Source of the DNA: Paramyrothecium sp. XJ0827 | Taxonomy: Eukaryota > Ascomycota > Sordariomycetes > Hypocreales > Stachybotryaceae | Assembly: GCA_020881915.1 (NCBI GenBank) | Contig: JAJFPB010000006.1 | Span: 2,294,001 to 2,358,000, forward strand | Reading direction: 5' to 3' | DNA: 64,000 nucleotides | Shown: in pieces, positions 21,281 to 30,946 of the stretch | Layout of the letters: each line of letters opens with the position of its first letter | Numbering within the stretch: the stretch's first letter is position 1 | The notes under the pieces: generated by a model | Databases searched by the model: none | What the model was told of the DNA's origin: nothing | What the model saw: the letters and a program-made list of their open reading frames with translations, nothing else | Made by a program: the position numbers and the translations under genes

Positions 21281-22618
21281 TTGGCGCGTGTCTTAGGACG
21301 AGGAAAGCTCTCCTCCCAAGCCCGTTGTCGTGAGGGTCCGACGCTCGCTTCGCTGCGTGGTTCGATTGGAGAGTTGCAGTGTGTCTGACAGGCCCCGGAG
21401 CTCAGCTTGACTGGCAGGGCATGAAAGCGTCGTCTGGCGGGTTGTGCTCAGCCCGAATGGAGTCGTTAAGCCTGCTTCTCGCGGGCATCTGGGCGAGGAC
21501 GTCGCAGTGGGGTGGCAGCAGTTGGAGCGATCGATGGTGGTTCGTGGCCAGTACGAGGTTTGCGTTCCGGGTTACGAGAGCCTCGTCAAGAGGAATAAAG
21601 GTGGAGATGGGAAAGGAAAGCTTGCGTAAGATACGTAGTTGAGATGGGCCCAGGAGCTAGGAGCATTCAGGCGACCAGGGCAGGGGGAGCGGGGGGACGA
21701 TCATTAATGTCACGGACAGGAGTTAAGATGAAGCCCCCAACGAACAAGGGGCCATGTTCAAGTTCCTGTTGGTCACGATACAGTACGTTTCGTTTCGGGC
21801 GTCGTGCGAGTCTAACCAGCCTGCGCCGGTACCTCCAGCCGCCGGCGGATTCCCGTGCAGCGTCATGTATCCTGTTCTCGCAGATTCCCCGCCATACTGT
21901 GCGTTGCAGAAGGGCTGCGACAGGCCGTTCAGTTGCCGACTCTTAGCGCTTCACACAGCTGTGCCTCGTCGAGTCGTAGGTGTCGAAACGTCGGCATGAC
22001 CCCACATTGCAATTTGAAACAATGCAGTCTTGAGGTGAAGTGACGGCAACCCCTGCACCTCGTTGCGCGCCAAAGACAGCCAAGCTTTTCCCGACGAGCC
22101 TCGTATCCGCTTTTCTCAGCCTGCCTTTCCTTACTTACGAGCCCACCCCTGGTGTCTCCTCAGGGATAAAACAATAATATCACCGTTTTGATCACTGGTT
22201 AGGATTACGGTCAGTCTATTTAGTGGTCAAAACGGCGATATCACTGTTTAATTCCTTTTAAAGTACGGTGGGCGTGCTCTTATCGTGTTAATAGGAACCA
22301 TGACTACCAGAGGGAAGATGAGGTGATATCTCCTAGCAAGGAGGACTCTGGAGTGATGCACATCCTCTTTCGTATTAATCAAGGCCAGGAATTCATTGCT
22401 CAATGTATGAGGCTGTGGGCGGCACTCTCAAGTTCAGGTTTCCGACGATGATCCTGCCGGCGACGACCCGCTCTCCTCGAAAGGTTATCTAGATTTTGAG
22501 GAAGCCCAATTAAACATCTTCATTGCATTATGATGACTGATACCGGTGCTATATATGCCAAGGCATTTTGCAGACGCCAACCAGCAACCTAACCCAGGCC
22601 GAATCAACGTACTCAAAG
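21281..22618. other. Divergent intergenic stretch containing an inverted repeat
   Basis: This 1.3 kb lies between the starts of the GPHR-type (-) and DEDDh-fold (+) genes. No coding frame with support is seen. It holds the imperfect inverted repeat at 22169-22249 listed separately. The 300 bases before the DEDDh gene are AT-richer than the rest. Confidence 0.55.
22169..22249. repeat. Imperfect inverted repeat, 28-base arms, MITE-like remnant
   Basis: The arms at 22169-22196 and 22222-22249 are reverse complements at 24 of 28 positions (core CCGTTTTGA / TCAAAACGG), separated by 25 bases. All four differences are transitions, three of them A in the left arm against G in the complement of the right. 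That is what repeat-induced point mutation would leave, though the number is too small to prove it. It could be the fused ends of a small transposon or a protein-binding hairpin. Confidence 0.6.
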
Positions 22619-23503
22619 ATGGAGTCACCCACTGACTACACAGTCGAACCACCTCATCGAGGGATACTAAGAGAAGAGACAATCGCTCTTCGATCTCTCT
22701 TTGGATATAGCGAGGACTCCAAGTTCCCGGGCGCTGTTCACGTACCAAGCTCATCCCTTGAATCGACATCGGTGGTTCTGAACACGGCCATCAAGCGCGT
22801 CCGACTTGTCAGCATCGATATTGACAAGCTCGAAGAATCAGAGGGGGCCATTCAGCGATTCCATATCGGCATATCATACTTCGATACCCAAGACCTGCAA
22901 AGCTTTCTCACTGCCTCGCCTTTTCCTAATGTCAACAAATCCAACTGTCCTATAGTATCCAAGTACTATATGATAGGCGGCACAGAATGCCGGGCTCCCA
23001 GAAGGAGACCATTTCTATTCGGAGAGCCGGAGATGAGAACAATTGCCAAGCTGAAAGAAGAACTGCATGGACTAGTATCCTCTGTCTCGAATTGTGTTCT
23101 GCTTTTCCACGGAGGTAACCGTGAACTTTCCGTTCTACGCAGATTAAATTTCCATCTTGACGTTCTTCACACCATCGATACGGTCAAAGCGGCACAACAC
23201 CCACTTCAGCTATCCTACAGGCTTAGCTTGGAGAAGCTCCTCGACGAGCTGAGCATTCCGTTCGCCCACCTACACAATGCCGGCAACGACGCGCATTTCG
23301 CGCTCCGAGCCTTGCTCATGATTGCCGTGGTTGATGCGGAACGCGAGACACCCCAAACACCGGATTGGCTGCCGGTGGTCAGAGTAATCGCTCAAGCTCC
23401 GTGGGCTCTCATGAGAGACGGCAAGATGATCCAGCCCAAGCGGAAGCCGACGAAGTGGGTATTGAGGCAAAAGCTTGAGAACAATGTCGAGCTACCTGAC
23501 TGA
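22619..23503 (+). CDS. DEDDh/RNase H-like fold protein, Gfd2/YDR514C family
   Basis: This intronless frame gives 294 aa from the first real ATG (22619). The frame is open upstream but only with non-ATG codons. The exonuclease-like fold is seen as a first strand SIDID (D67, D69), FHIGISYFD, then LLFHGGNRELSVL (H164, E169), then the terminal AHLHNAGNDAHFALRALL (H219, D224, the HX4D motif of DEDDh enzymes). Fungal Gfd2/YDR514C-like proteins share this pattern. Yeast GFD2 was found as a multicopy suppressor linked to mRNA export. Whether this protein is a nuclease is uncertain: the usual DXE pair reads DID and the middle Asp position holds Glu. The C-terminal 50 residues are basic and unassigned. 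It is convergent with Sec14. Confidence 0.82.
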   Translation: MESPTDYTVEPPHRGILREETIALRSLFGYSEDSKFPGAVHVPSSSLESTSVVLNTAIKRVRLVSIDIDKLEESEGAIQRFHIGISYFDTQDLQSFLTASPFPNVNKSNCPIVSKYYMIGGTECRAPRRRPFLFGEPEMRTIAKLKEELHGLVSSVSNCVLLFHGGNRELSVLRRLNFHLDVLHTIDTVKAAQHPLQLSYRLSLEKLLDELSIPFAHLHNAGNDAHFALRALLMIAVVDAERETPQTPDWLPVVRVIAQAPWALMRDGKMIQPKRKPTKWVLRQKLENNVELPD

Positions 23504-24442
23504 CTACTCTGGGGGGTCGATTCGAGAGCTGTAGCTTGAAGCTGGCGGACATGATTCAAGATGAGAGTGCCTTCCCGTATTCTAATTTATCAAGTTTATT
23601 TTTCGTAGAATTTGGGGATAAAAATAGAAGATATCTGTAGTATTTTTGTGTTAAAATTCGCATTTAATGTAAACATTCTTCGGGGTTTCCAATAAGATAA
23701 CGACATGTTCAAGGTGAGCCTTGCGGTCTTACTTTTTAACATTCGACTGCTTTTCAATTTGCCAATGAGAAGAAATTTGGTCTATGACGTCTACTCGGTG
23801 TATAATCCATTACGTTCTTCCCATCCCTTGGAGTATATGTCGACATGGCAAGGCTGAGAGGGACTGCGAAAGCTACATCATCTCAAACCCTTTCTCAGGA
23901 GGGCTGAACACACTTGAGTCATTCCGTACGATACCCATTGTATCTCTGATTCTCAGGAGTGTCTGGCGGTTCATCGGATTTTCAGGCCCCCATTAATAGC
24001 AGTACTGAAGTGCGCGGCCGAGCGGAGAAACGGCGACTCGGACGATGATGACAGGCCTGGGAGGGCTCCGCGAGAGGATGAGCACCTAAAACACCCCAGA
24101 CCTGCGAAACTGGCCTCCTGCGTTTCCCTTCCAAGCCAACAAGTGATGCCGACATGCTTAGGATCGTCTATCAAGCCTCGACATTGCAACCACAGCTCGG
24201 ATCTGCCAGCCGTTGCAGAAGAGTGTGACGGCGGAGGAGTTGCAGCGTATCTCTGCTACCGCTAACTGTATTGTGTTTTTATATATCTAGATATCATCTA
24301 TATTTCTGCGTTTCATTACAACGTAGTCCTCATTCAATGTTATATATGCATATCCTTCTGCAAAACCAGAAAAAAACAGCAGATGGTCTAGAGAATAGGG
24401 GGTTTGTCTATTGAGGGGAAAGGGAAGGGTATCGAATCGATT
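23504..24442. other. Convergent 3' intergenic stretch
   Basis: About 940 bases lie between the stops of the DEDDh-fold gene (+) and SEC14 (-). AT-rich parts near 23575-23700 and 24260-24370 fit 3' untranslated and polyadenylation sequence. I see no gene. Confidence 0.55.
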
Positions 24443-25615
24443 TTAGGCGGCTTGCTTGATGTCTCCCTGGACTTCAGGAACGGGAGCGGACTCGATGCCT
24501 GTCGTCACTGCAGGAGCCTCGGTCTGGGCGTTGTTGGTAGCAGCAGCAGCCTTCTTCTCCCACTTGGCGGGCTTGACCCACTCGGCCTCGTGCCAGGGGC
24601 CGGCATCCGAGTTCTCGCAGCCGCCCTCGCACTCGCAGGTGCCGCCGAACTCCTTGGGCAGGTTCTCGGCGGGGACCTGCTTGAGCAGCTCGCTCTTGTA
24701 ACCGGAGCCGAGGATGTGGATCTTGCTGACGGTGACGGGGTCGAGCCAGCCCTTGACGACGCTCCAGACGGTGGAGAAGCCCCAGGGAGCGTTGATCATG
24801 TAGAGCTTGCCGAGGCGCTCGGGGTAGTAGTTTTGAGAGATGACGGAGACCTGGCTGACGTAGGAGTAGACAGAGGGAACCTTGGTGATCGAGACGCCCT
24901 TGAGGTCCATGATGCTGCAGCTAGTCTCGAGGAGGGAGCCGGCCTTGCGGGAGCAGGCGGGGAGGCGAGGATCGGAGACACGCTCGTACTCAACGGCCAG
25001 GTTGGTCAGCATACGTTCGGCAGTGGTGATCTTGTACATGGCAGTGAGGTCGATGCCGCCGAGAGTCTCAATGTACAGAGGACGACCATCCTATGACAGT
25101 GTAAGTGATGAGCCAGCAGCTGGGGAAGGCAGAGTTTCAAACCTTATCCGTCTTGTGGTAGAACTGCTTGTAGTACTTGGCAACCTCGGTCTTCTCGGGG
25201 TAGTCCCAGGTAGGGACAACGTCGTCGAGCTTGGTCTCCTTACGCCACTTCTCACAGTCCACGATCCTTGGGCTGGTTAGTGACAGGCTTGTAGTCGGAA
25301 GCTAACGCCACTTACATCTGCTTGGCCAGATCGACGTTGAACTTGCGTGCGCGGAGGAATCGCAACTACAGTCCGAACTCATGTTAGCCTCTTGCCCCTT
25401 TTGCAGCTCCCGGTCCGCCGTCCAGCGGCACCTCATCTGCGCCGTACCAATGTCAAGGTGTCCAAGCGTTCGGTGAAGCCCTCGGCCTCCAGCATCATGC
25501 GCAGCTGGTGGACTTGGGCGATCTGCTGGTCGGTCAGGTGGCCAGCGTGTCCGTCCTGGGGCGTGGCCGCCAGATAGGGGAAGTCATAGTCATCGTATTT
25601 AGCGTTCACATCCAT
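24443..25615 (-). CDS. SEC14: Sec14 phosphatidylinositol/phosphatidylcholine transfer protein
   Basis: Four exons join in frame to 329 aa: 25448-25615, 25316-25365, 25143-25266 and 24443-25090. The ATG sits in CCACC context. The CRAL-TRIO N-terminal helices ([27 protein letters not shown]) precede the lipid-binding lobe: [51 protein letters not shown], then the terminal [18 protein letters not shown] typical of Sec14. An Ala/Glu-rich tail (about 50 residues) follows, as is common in filamentous fungi. Sec14 exchanges PI and PC and couples PC metabolism to PI4P supply for Golgi secretion in the cytosol. Introns of 49-82 bases are canonical. Confidence 0.96.
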
Positions 25616-26573
25616 GGTGGATAGCGGGCTTAAAAGAAAGCGATATCTGGCCCAAAGTCTAGAAAAGGAAAAACAAAAAAAAAAGGGAGGATAGGACTCG
25701 GGGATAGGGCAAGCTCTGACGTCAGGAGAGCCGAGTGGCTGGCTGGTGTTACAGATGGAGACGGGCGGGAGGTGCTAGGTCTGGTCTAGAAGGGCAAATT
25801 GGGCGGCGAGCGGTTTTGGAGGTTGTGAACCCTTTCGGTGAAAAGAATTTCCATGACCGGCCAAGCCAGATCATGAGGACAAGAGGCAGCACGATGTAAG
25901 GCATGGAGCCTTGAGCTGAAGCCTTCCGCCTGAACCCGAGCACAGTCTATATCATTATAAGGCCCCCTTCAGCGTCCTTACTCGCCAGGCCCTTTCTCTG
26001 TCAACCATCATTCGTGATGGTGTGGGCAGTCAGTCCGAGAACAAGTTTGGCCCGTCGTATGGTGGGACGGTTGGAAACAGCTTAGAACCCCACATGGTTC
26101 CTAATTGGGTCACCTTTTTCTTGGTCCCTGACTTGTACCTGAGTTATCCCGTACTACGCTAGACCGGTCCCTGAGGGACGATACAAGACATGCCTCATAC
26201 CTAGACCTTACTCGGTCAGATATCATCTGTCTCGGGCGATTGCAGACCATTTCCCCCAAAGAATTCTGTTTGACAGCTCTATTAACACATTTCCTCCCTA
26301 CCACTGGGTCCTACCATGTCTTGCCAAGATAGAATAAATCTTGTAGAAACTACGGACCTAGGAAGGTCGGACGAATTGAGGGGCGCCTAAACACCAAACG
26401 GGCGAATATCTTGCATGTGTCCCAGGCCACATGGGCGACAGCAAAATTAACCTTAACAAAATCGCTTTGATTATCATCTATCAGCTTATAAATGCCTGAT
26501 GATCCATGGCCTACCACATGTACAGCCATTCTGTTCATGGTTTAAAAAAAACGCTATGAGTATACATCGCTCT
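25616..26573. other. SEC14 promoter region and 3' flank of the repeat-bearing frame
   Basis: This 960-base stretch lies upstream of SEC14. A poly-A tract (GGAAAAACAAAAAAAAAAGGG near 25667-25686), read from the minus strand, is a poly-T run 50-70 bases before the SEC14 ATG. The remainder (about 25950-26570) shows no supported coding frame. Confidence 0.5.
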
Positions 26574-27983
26574 TCAATCCAACGACAGTTCTGTTGCTCC
26601 GTAATCGCCACTATCATCTCCACTAGCGTCAGTGTCATCTCCATCAGCGCCAGCTTCATCATCATTCCTGCAACAACAGAGTACAAGGCCCTTGATGAAG
26701 TCCAAAGCTTGCCATAACCAAGAGCAACGTCTGCTCGTGCGCTCCGACCTGCTTGGCGGCGGGGTCTTGCGTCGTGGTTCTGGTCGCTGCCCCTGTCCCT
26801 GTCCTTGTCCGCCATTGCTGGGTATGCGGCCTCTAGGGGCTCCCGCGCTGGCGGTAGGATCATTCGGTGAAGGGATGCTGTTCATAGGATGACTTGGCAG
26901 CGGTCCAGCTACATCGGGTCGACTGCTTCTGGTACTGGTCTGGGACGCTTGATGTTCCGCAATCGTGTGTAAAGGTATGGCTTGCGGGCCGTCGTTCATA
27001 GGATAACTTGACAGCGGTCCAGCTATAGCAGGTCGACTGCTTCTAGCATTGCTCTGGGACGCTAGTTGTTGGGCAATCGTGCGCATGGGTATGGCTTGCA
27101 GGCCGTCGTTCATAGGATAACTTGGGGGCGGTCCAGCTATGTCGGGTCGACTGCTTCCAGCATAGGCATCCTCTAACATTTGACGTCGGACAATCGCTTG
27201 TAAGGCAAAGGCTGTCCGCGGTCCAGCTGTAGCGGATCGGAGGCTTCTAGCATCGGCCTTACGCGCTGCTGCATGGGCAGCAACTGAGCGTAAGTATAGT
27301 TCATTTGGCCTTGGCCTCAGCGGAATGTCTTCGGTCGTCTCAGTCGTTCTGGAGGTCTCCACATGGGGCGTGTCACAAGGTTCTGTAAGAGCACTCTGGG
27401 GGGCAGGTTCGGTACCGGTCGTCGAGCTCTGCAGACCATTGGCGGGGTCGGAACCCGTGAGACCTGTGTGGACATCTCCGCTCGGTGATTGATCGCTATC
27501 CGGTAGTTTACTAGAAGCCTCCATTGACTGATAGAATGGGGATATCTCGCTGTATGCTGTCCGTACTTCGGGGTCGGGCTCAACATCGGCATCGGCTTCA
27601 GTGTTGTCCGTGGACATCGCGACTTTGTGAGATTGCTCATCGAAGAATGATGTATCCTCAGCAAATGGTAATTCAGAGAGAAGGCTGAGGGTGATCTCAG
27701 TGTGCAAGCCACCATTAGTCACGGCATCTGCAGCATCTGCGGTCACTTCATCGCCCTGACATTGCTCGGTATCTGAAAATTCTGTAGCAGAAGCCTTCAG
27801 TCGCTCATAAAGCTCCACACTCGTTTGAGCCGCAGCATGCAGCTCATGATCGGTGTCCCAATGAGTGGCTGCCCCGTCCGTTTCAGAACCGGGAGTTTGC
27901 TGAATAGTCCCGAAGGGTGGGCCTGAGGCGGCCGGCGCATCGAAATCCACCAGTGTTTCCCCATCCATGCCGTCGGTCTGCAT
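26574..27983 (-). CDS. Hypothetical protein with 38-residue tandem repeats and a Cys-rich tail
   Basis: From the first ATG (27983) the frame codes for 469 aa. The N-terminal 250 residues are acidic, Ser/Thr-rich and look disordered. Then come four copies, the first and last degenerate, of a 38-residue unit of the form SSRPxIAGPxxSYPMNDGxQAIPxxTIAxxxASQ. After a PRGR/GQGQGQ basic linker, the C-terminus has WLWQALDFIKGLVLCCCRNDDE, a possible membrane-associating, palmitoylation-like segment, and an acidic end. I do not recognise the family. The frame stays open 55 codons upstream of the ATG to a TAG at 28149-28151. Beyond that it is open again in the same register up to the stop codon of the stress-domain gene. 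So the true 5' end may lie upstream, or this may be a decayed extension. The gene status is uncertain. Confidence 0.5.
   Translation of the reverse strand: MQTDGMDGETLVDFDAPAASGPPFGTIQQTPGSETDGAATHWDTDHELHAAAQTSVELYERLKASATEFSDTEQCQGDEVTADAADAVTNGGLHTEITLSLLSELPFAEDTSFFDEQSHKVAMSTDNTEADADVEPDPEVRTAYSEISPFYQSMEASSKLPDSDQSPSGDVHTGLTGSDPANGLQSSTTGTEPAPQSALTEPCDTPHVETSRTTETTEDIPLRPRPNELYLRSVAAHAAARKADARSLRSATAGPRTAFALQAIVRRQMLEDAYAGSSRPDIAGPPPSYPMNDGLQAIPMRTIAQQLASQSNARSSRPAIAGPLSSYPMNDGPQAIPLHTIAEHQASQTSTRSSRPDVAGPLPSHPMNSIPSPNDPTASAGAPRGRIPSNGGQGQGQGQRPEPRRKTPPPSRSERTSRRCSWLWQALDFIKGLVLCCCRNDDEAGADGDDTDASGDDSGDYGATELSLD
26881..27222 (-). repeat. Tandem repeat, 114-base period, in coding frame
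   Basis: The start of the unit (TTCATAGGAT on the plus strand) recurs at 26881, 26995 and 27109, an exact period of 114 bases, i.e. 38 codons. Copies are similar but not identical, and a weaker fourth copy lies around 27210-27265. The period is a multiple of three and the copies stay in register, which favours selection on a protein. Confidence 0.8.
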
Positions 27984-28463
27984 GCCCGTGTTGTCGACAA
28001 CATGAGTGGCATTCGATTGCAGTTCAACGCTCTTAGATGGCTCGCAAGCACTGAAACTGGGGGTTCGACACGAGTAAATCGCCACTGGTTCCTCAACTCC
28101 CTCCACACGAACCCCATATTTGGCGCTGCCAATGAGGTCGCCTTGATCCTACCATTGGATGGAGGCAGTCTGCTTGAAATCGGGCAGTTTAGTAATTGAA
28201 CCTGAGCTCTCGGCGCGTGCATGGCTTGCTTCTTCTGGGATAGGGGTCAAGAACACCTTTAGCTGCTGGTGCTTACGATATCGTGGCCTGTTCGAGTCCT
28301 GGCTGACGTAAAATAGCTTACGTTCGTGAGGGACCTCAGTATCAATGGCTTGTGGCTGCTCCGAACTTTGCTGGCTGCGGACTCTCGCAAGAGGTGCTCC
28401 GAAATCATCGGCCAACAAACTGCACGAGGTCTCTGGGTCGGAATCTTGGCCGGCGTGTTTCTT
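27984..28463 (-). other. Open frame in register between the stress-domain gene and the repeat protein
   Basis: Read on the minus strand, the frame of the stress-domain gene continues past its TAG (28464-28466) for 104 sense codons without ATG. It meets a second TAG (28149-28151) and then continues without a further stop to 26574. It contains protein-like text such as ERKLFYVSQDSNRPRYRKHQQ. Two GTAAGC sequences lie inside, but no acceptor pairing I tried removes a stop and keeps frame. It could be decayed coding sequence, a readthrough extension, or chance. Confidence 0.4.
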
Positions 28464-30946
28464 CTACGAAACACGAGCGCCCGCCTGAGCATGGGCCTCG
28501 TCGTCATCGGTATCATCGTCGTCCACGCGCATCTTGAGTGCGGCAGCCTCGCCCTGCTCCATTCCGTGAAGTCGTTCCATCTTGCGTTGCGTGTCCAAGG
28601 CTTGCTGGCCTGACATGACGTCGAAGTCGGCATCCTCTTCTTCCTCTTCGTCATCGTCGCTGTCGGCGCCAGCATTGCTTGCCGTTGTGTTGACGACTCG
28701 GCGGTTCTCCGGCGGGCTTGGAGCCGGATGCGGACTGGACGGACGAGACGAGACTCTAGGCTGGAGGAGAGAGGGACTCAGCGGTTTGATGGTGGGATCG
28801 AATGCCGCTGGCAGGCCGAGGACCTTGGCAACTTGGTGCGCCTCTTCATCTGCAGAAATCTTGGCCTCGAGCTCATAAGTGCTACTTGCTTCGCTATCGG
28901 CCTCGTGCTTCCCTTGAGTGGCAGCCAGCATTGACAAGTACGTCTTGCGGTTGGCATCGTTTGCTCGTTTCTCCTTTTTCTTGATGCGCTTCTCGGTCGG
29001 TCTGACAATGATAACGGGAACGGGCGAGTATTGAAGGCAGTATTTGGAAAAGGAATTGCGCGTGTTCATAAGGCCTCCGAAACCGCCCAAAGACCGCCCC
29101 TTAGTGCCTACGATAAGCATCGCAGGTTGGTAAACTTGAATCTAATGCAAGCTGTGTCAGCAAGGTTCCTGAGCGCTAAGGACCGACACGTCTTACCAGC
29201 CTCTGGAATGTGCCATGCAGCTTCCCTACAGCATATTCAAGAGTAAAGTTGAGGGCACGGTTGGCACCATTCTTCTCAATGATGTGATCCATGATAGTCT
29301 CTGCTTCCTCAATGTACCCTTTGCCATCGCTTGAACGAATGGCCCCCTCTAGAACACGAACGCAGATAACTTCATCTCCGTCGTCGACGAGTTCGTCAAG
29401 CAGCCACTGGAGAGCATAGTCGGAATACGCGTTTTCGTCCACGCCGACCATAAAGGTGCGCGACCTACGCCTGGGTTGATAGCCTTTATGCCGAACATTG
29501 AGCATCAAGGAGGGGGTGTTGTTTTTGGTCGGCTCCCCGATGGAGACATTGTCAAATGCGACATGGCGTTGAAACCTGTCATGGGGGGGTTCTGTCAGCG
29601 CCGTCATCGTCGCAAGAGATGGCAGAAGTATGGCTGGGATCGGGCAGGTCTGGGCTATTCGATTGATGAAGAGTCAAGGTTAAGGTGAAAGCGGAGGTAC
29701 GGATAGAAAAGTGGATTAATGGCCACGGCATGGGGGAGAGAGTGTGAGAAGAGAGCGAGCAGTTGGCGCCAGCGCTTGCGGTGCGGGAATTTGACCATTG
29801 GGATCGTGGCTGTGAGTCGAGGCCTCAGCAAGCGACTAGCTCCGCAGCATCTGCGCTGGCAGAGCTTTGCTTCATCGCCTTCGTCACCCAGAGCAAAGCC
29901 AAGGCTTGAAGTCATGCTATGGGGGGGTGTCGGAAGAAAGCTTTGCGACGGCGGCGGGGTAAACCAGTGAGTGGCTGTGGGGCAAAGGCTCAGGGAGAGG
30001 ATCACAAAGCCGACTAGCCGTGGAGTTTAGACGGATACGGCGTGTGGGCACCTCGGGGAATGACGACAGGAACCGAAGGCCCATCCACGGCCGCCGCCGG
30101 GATGTTGAGGCCACACTTTCGACAGGAGTTGCAGGCATGTGAAATTCCAGACCGTACGGCCCGGCTGTGAGACATGGACAGTGAATGAATGTCTCACAAT
30201 GCACCCTGCGTCCAGCGGCTGCCCTCCTCGCACAACGTCTAATATGGCCAACGTCTGTGTATTCAAGCGGCTGGCTGGGTTGCAAATGCGCTATTCAATT
30301 GTCTCAAAGAGCGATCAATTCGGCAGAATAGTGCCGGATCGACGCGCAGAGGAGCATTTGTGTCGCAATAACAGTAGACACTTGTCCAACCGTCTGTCGG
30401 GGAATGGCGAGTTGCCAATACATCTCCAAAAAGAAAATAGAAGAAATAAACGGATCAAAAAAATGAAGAAGGCCAAATTCGCGAAATGAAGACAGGACAG
30501 CAAAAGAACTCAAGAGAATGACAAGCAATAGAATAAAACCAGGAAGAATAGGCTTACCTTTCGTGGGGTGGTGAACTTGCTCGGAGGCGCGAACCGTCGG
30601 TTGGCTTTTGGACACCTTGAGGCAGCGATGGGTGTCGCTGACGGAAGGTAACGGACGAAGTCGATGACTTGCGACCAAGCGATGACCGGTGCGCAAGGCC
30701 CTCAAGCTCGTCCTCATCAGTAGTGGTACTGCCATTGGCCTTGAGCACGTCAGGGGCAAACGAAATGCTCGACTTCCGCTCCGAGGAACCGTCCCAGGAG
30801 CTGGTCTTGACGCTAGTGGCCGAGCCCTCAGCGACGTTGTTCTCGTTCGGAAAGTATTCGACCTTGGCTGGATTTGAGACTTGGGGGTGTTCGGTCCCAG
30901 GCGAGACATCAGAGTCCGGGCTACGGGCCTGCTTTGGCGAGTCCAT
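28464..30946 (-). CDS. Universal stress protein (UspA-domain) family protein
   Basis: Three exons join in frame to 481 aa: 30558-30946, 29197-29575 and 28464-29141. The second intron is 55 bases; the first is 982 bases (29576-30557), very long for a fungus. Its ends are GTAAGC and CATGACAG and the joint reads SSPPHE-R-FQRHVAFD. The Usp domain starts at RSRTFMVGVDENAYSDYALQWLLDELVDDGDE. It ends with the nucleotide-loop-like LIVGTKGRSLGGFGGL and SPVPVIIVRP, followed by a KKKEKR basic patch and a long acidic tail (DSDDDEEEEEDADFD). The N-terminal exon is Ser/Pro-rich (SSERKSSISFAPDV, FRQRHPSLPQG). Usp proteins bind ATP or act as stress-linked regulators; the fungal role is little known. The start is uncertain: the frame is open upstream to a TAG at 31031-31033, so a further 5' exon is possible. 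An in-frame ATG at 29607, inside the long intron, could start a 362-aa short form. Confidence 0.85.

Noticed and set aside
20456..21388. 310-codon plus-strand frame over the GPHR-type gene
   Set aside because: It is antisense to a clear multispanning membrane protein and the translation is Arg/Gly-rich shadow text.
27797..28222. 141-codon alternative frame upstream of the repeat protein
   Set aside because: Its text is Cys/Trp/Arg-rich and unlike protein. The register of the neighbouring long frame is better supported.
28262..28310. GTAAGC donors considered as an intron that would remove the TAG at 28149-28151
   Set aside because: Both donors leave phase 1, while the TAG-adjacent acceptor (ATGGTAG) resumes at phase 0, so the frame is not kept.
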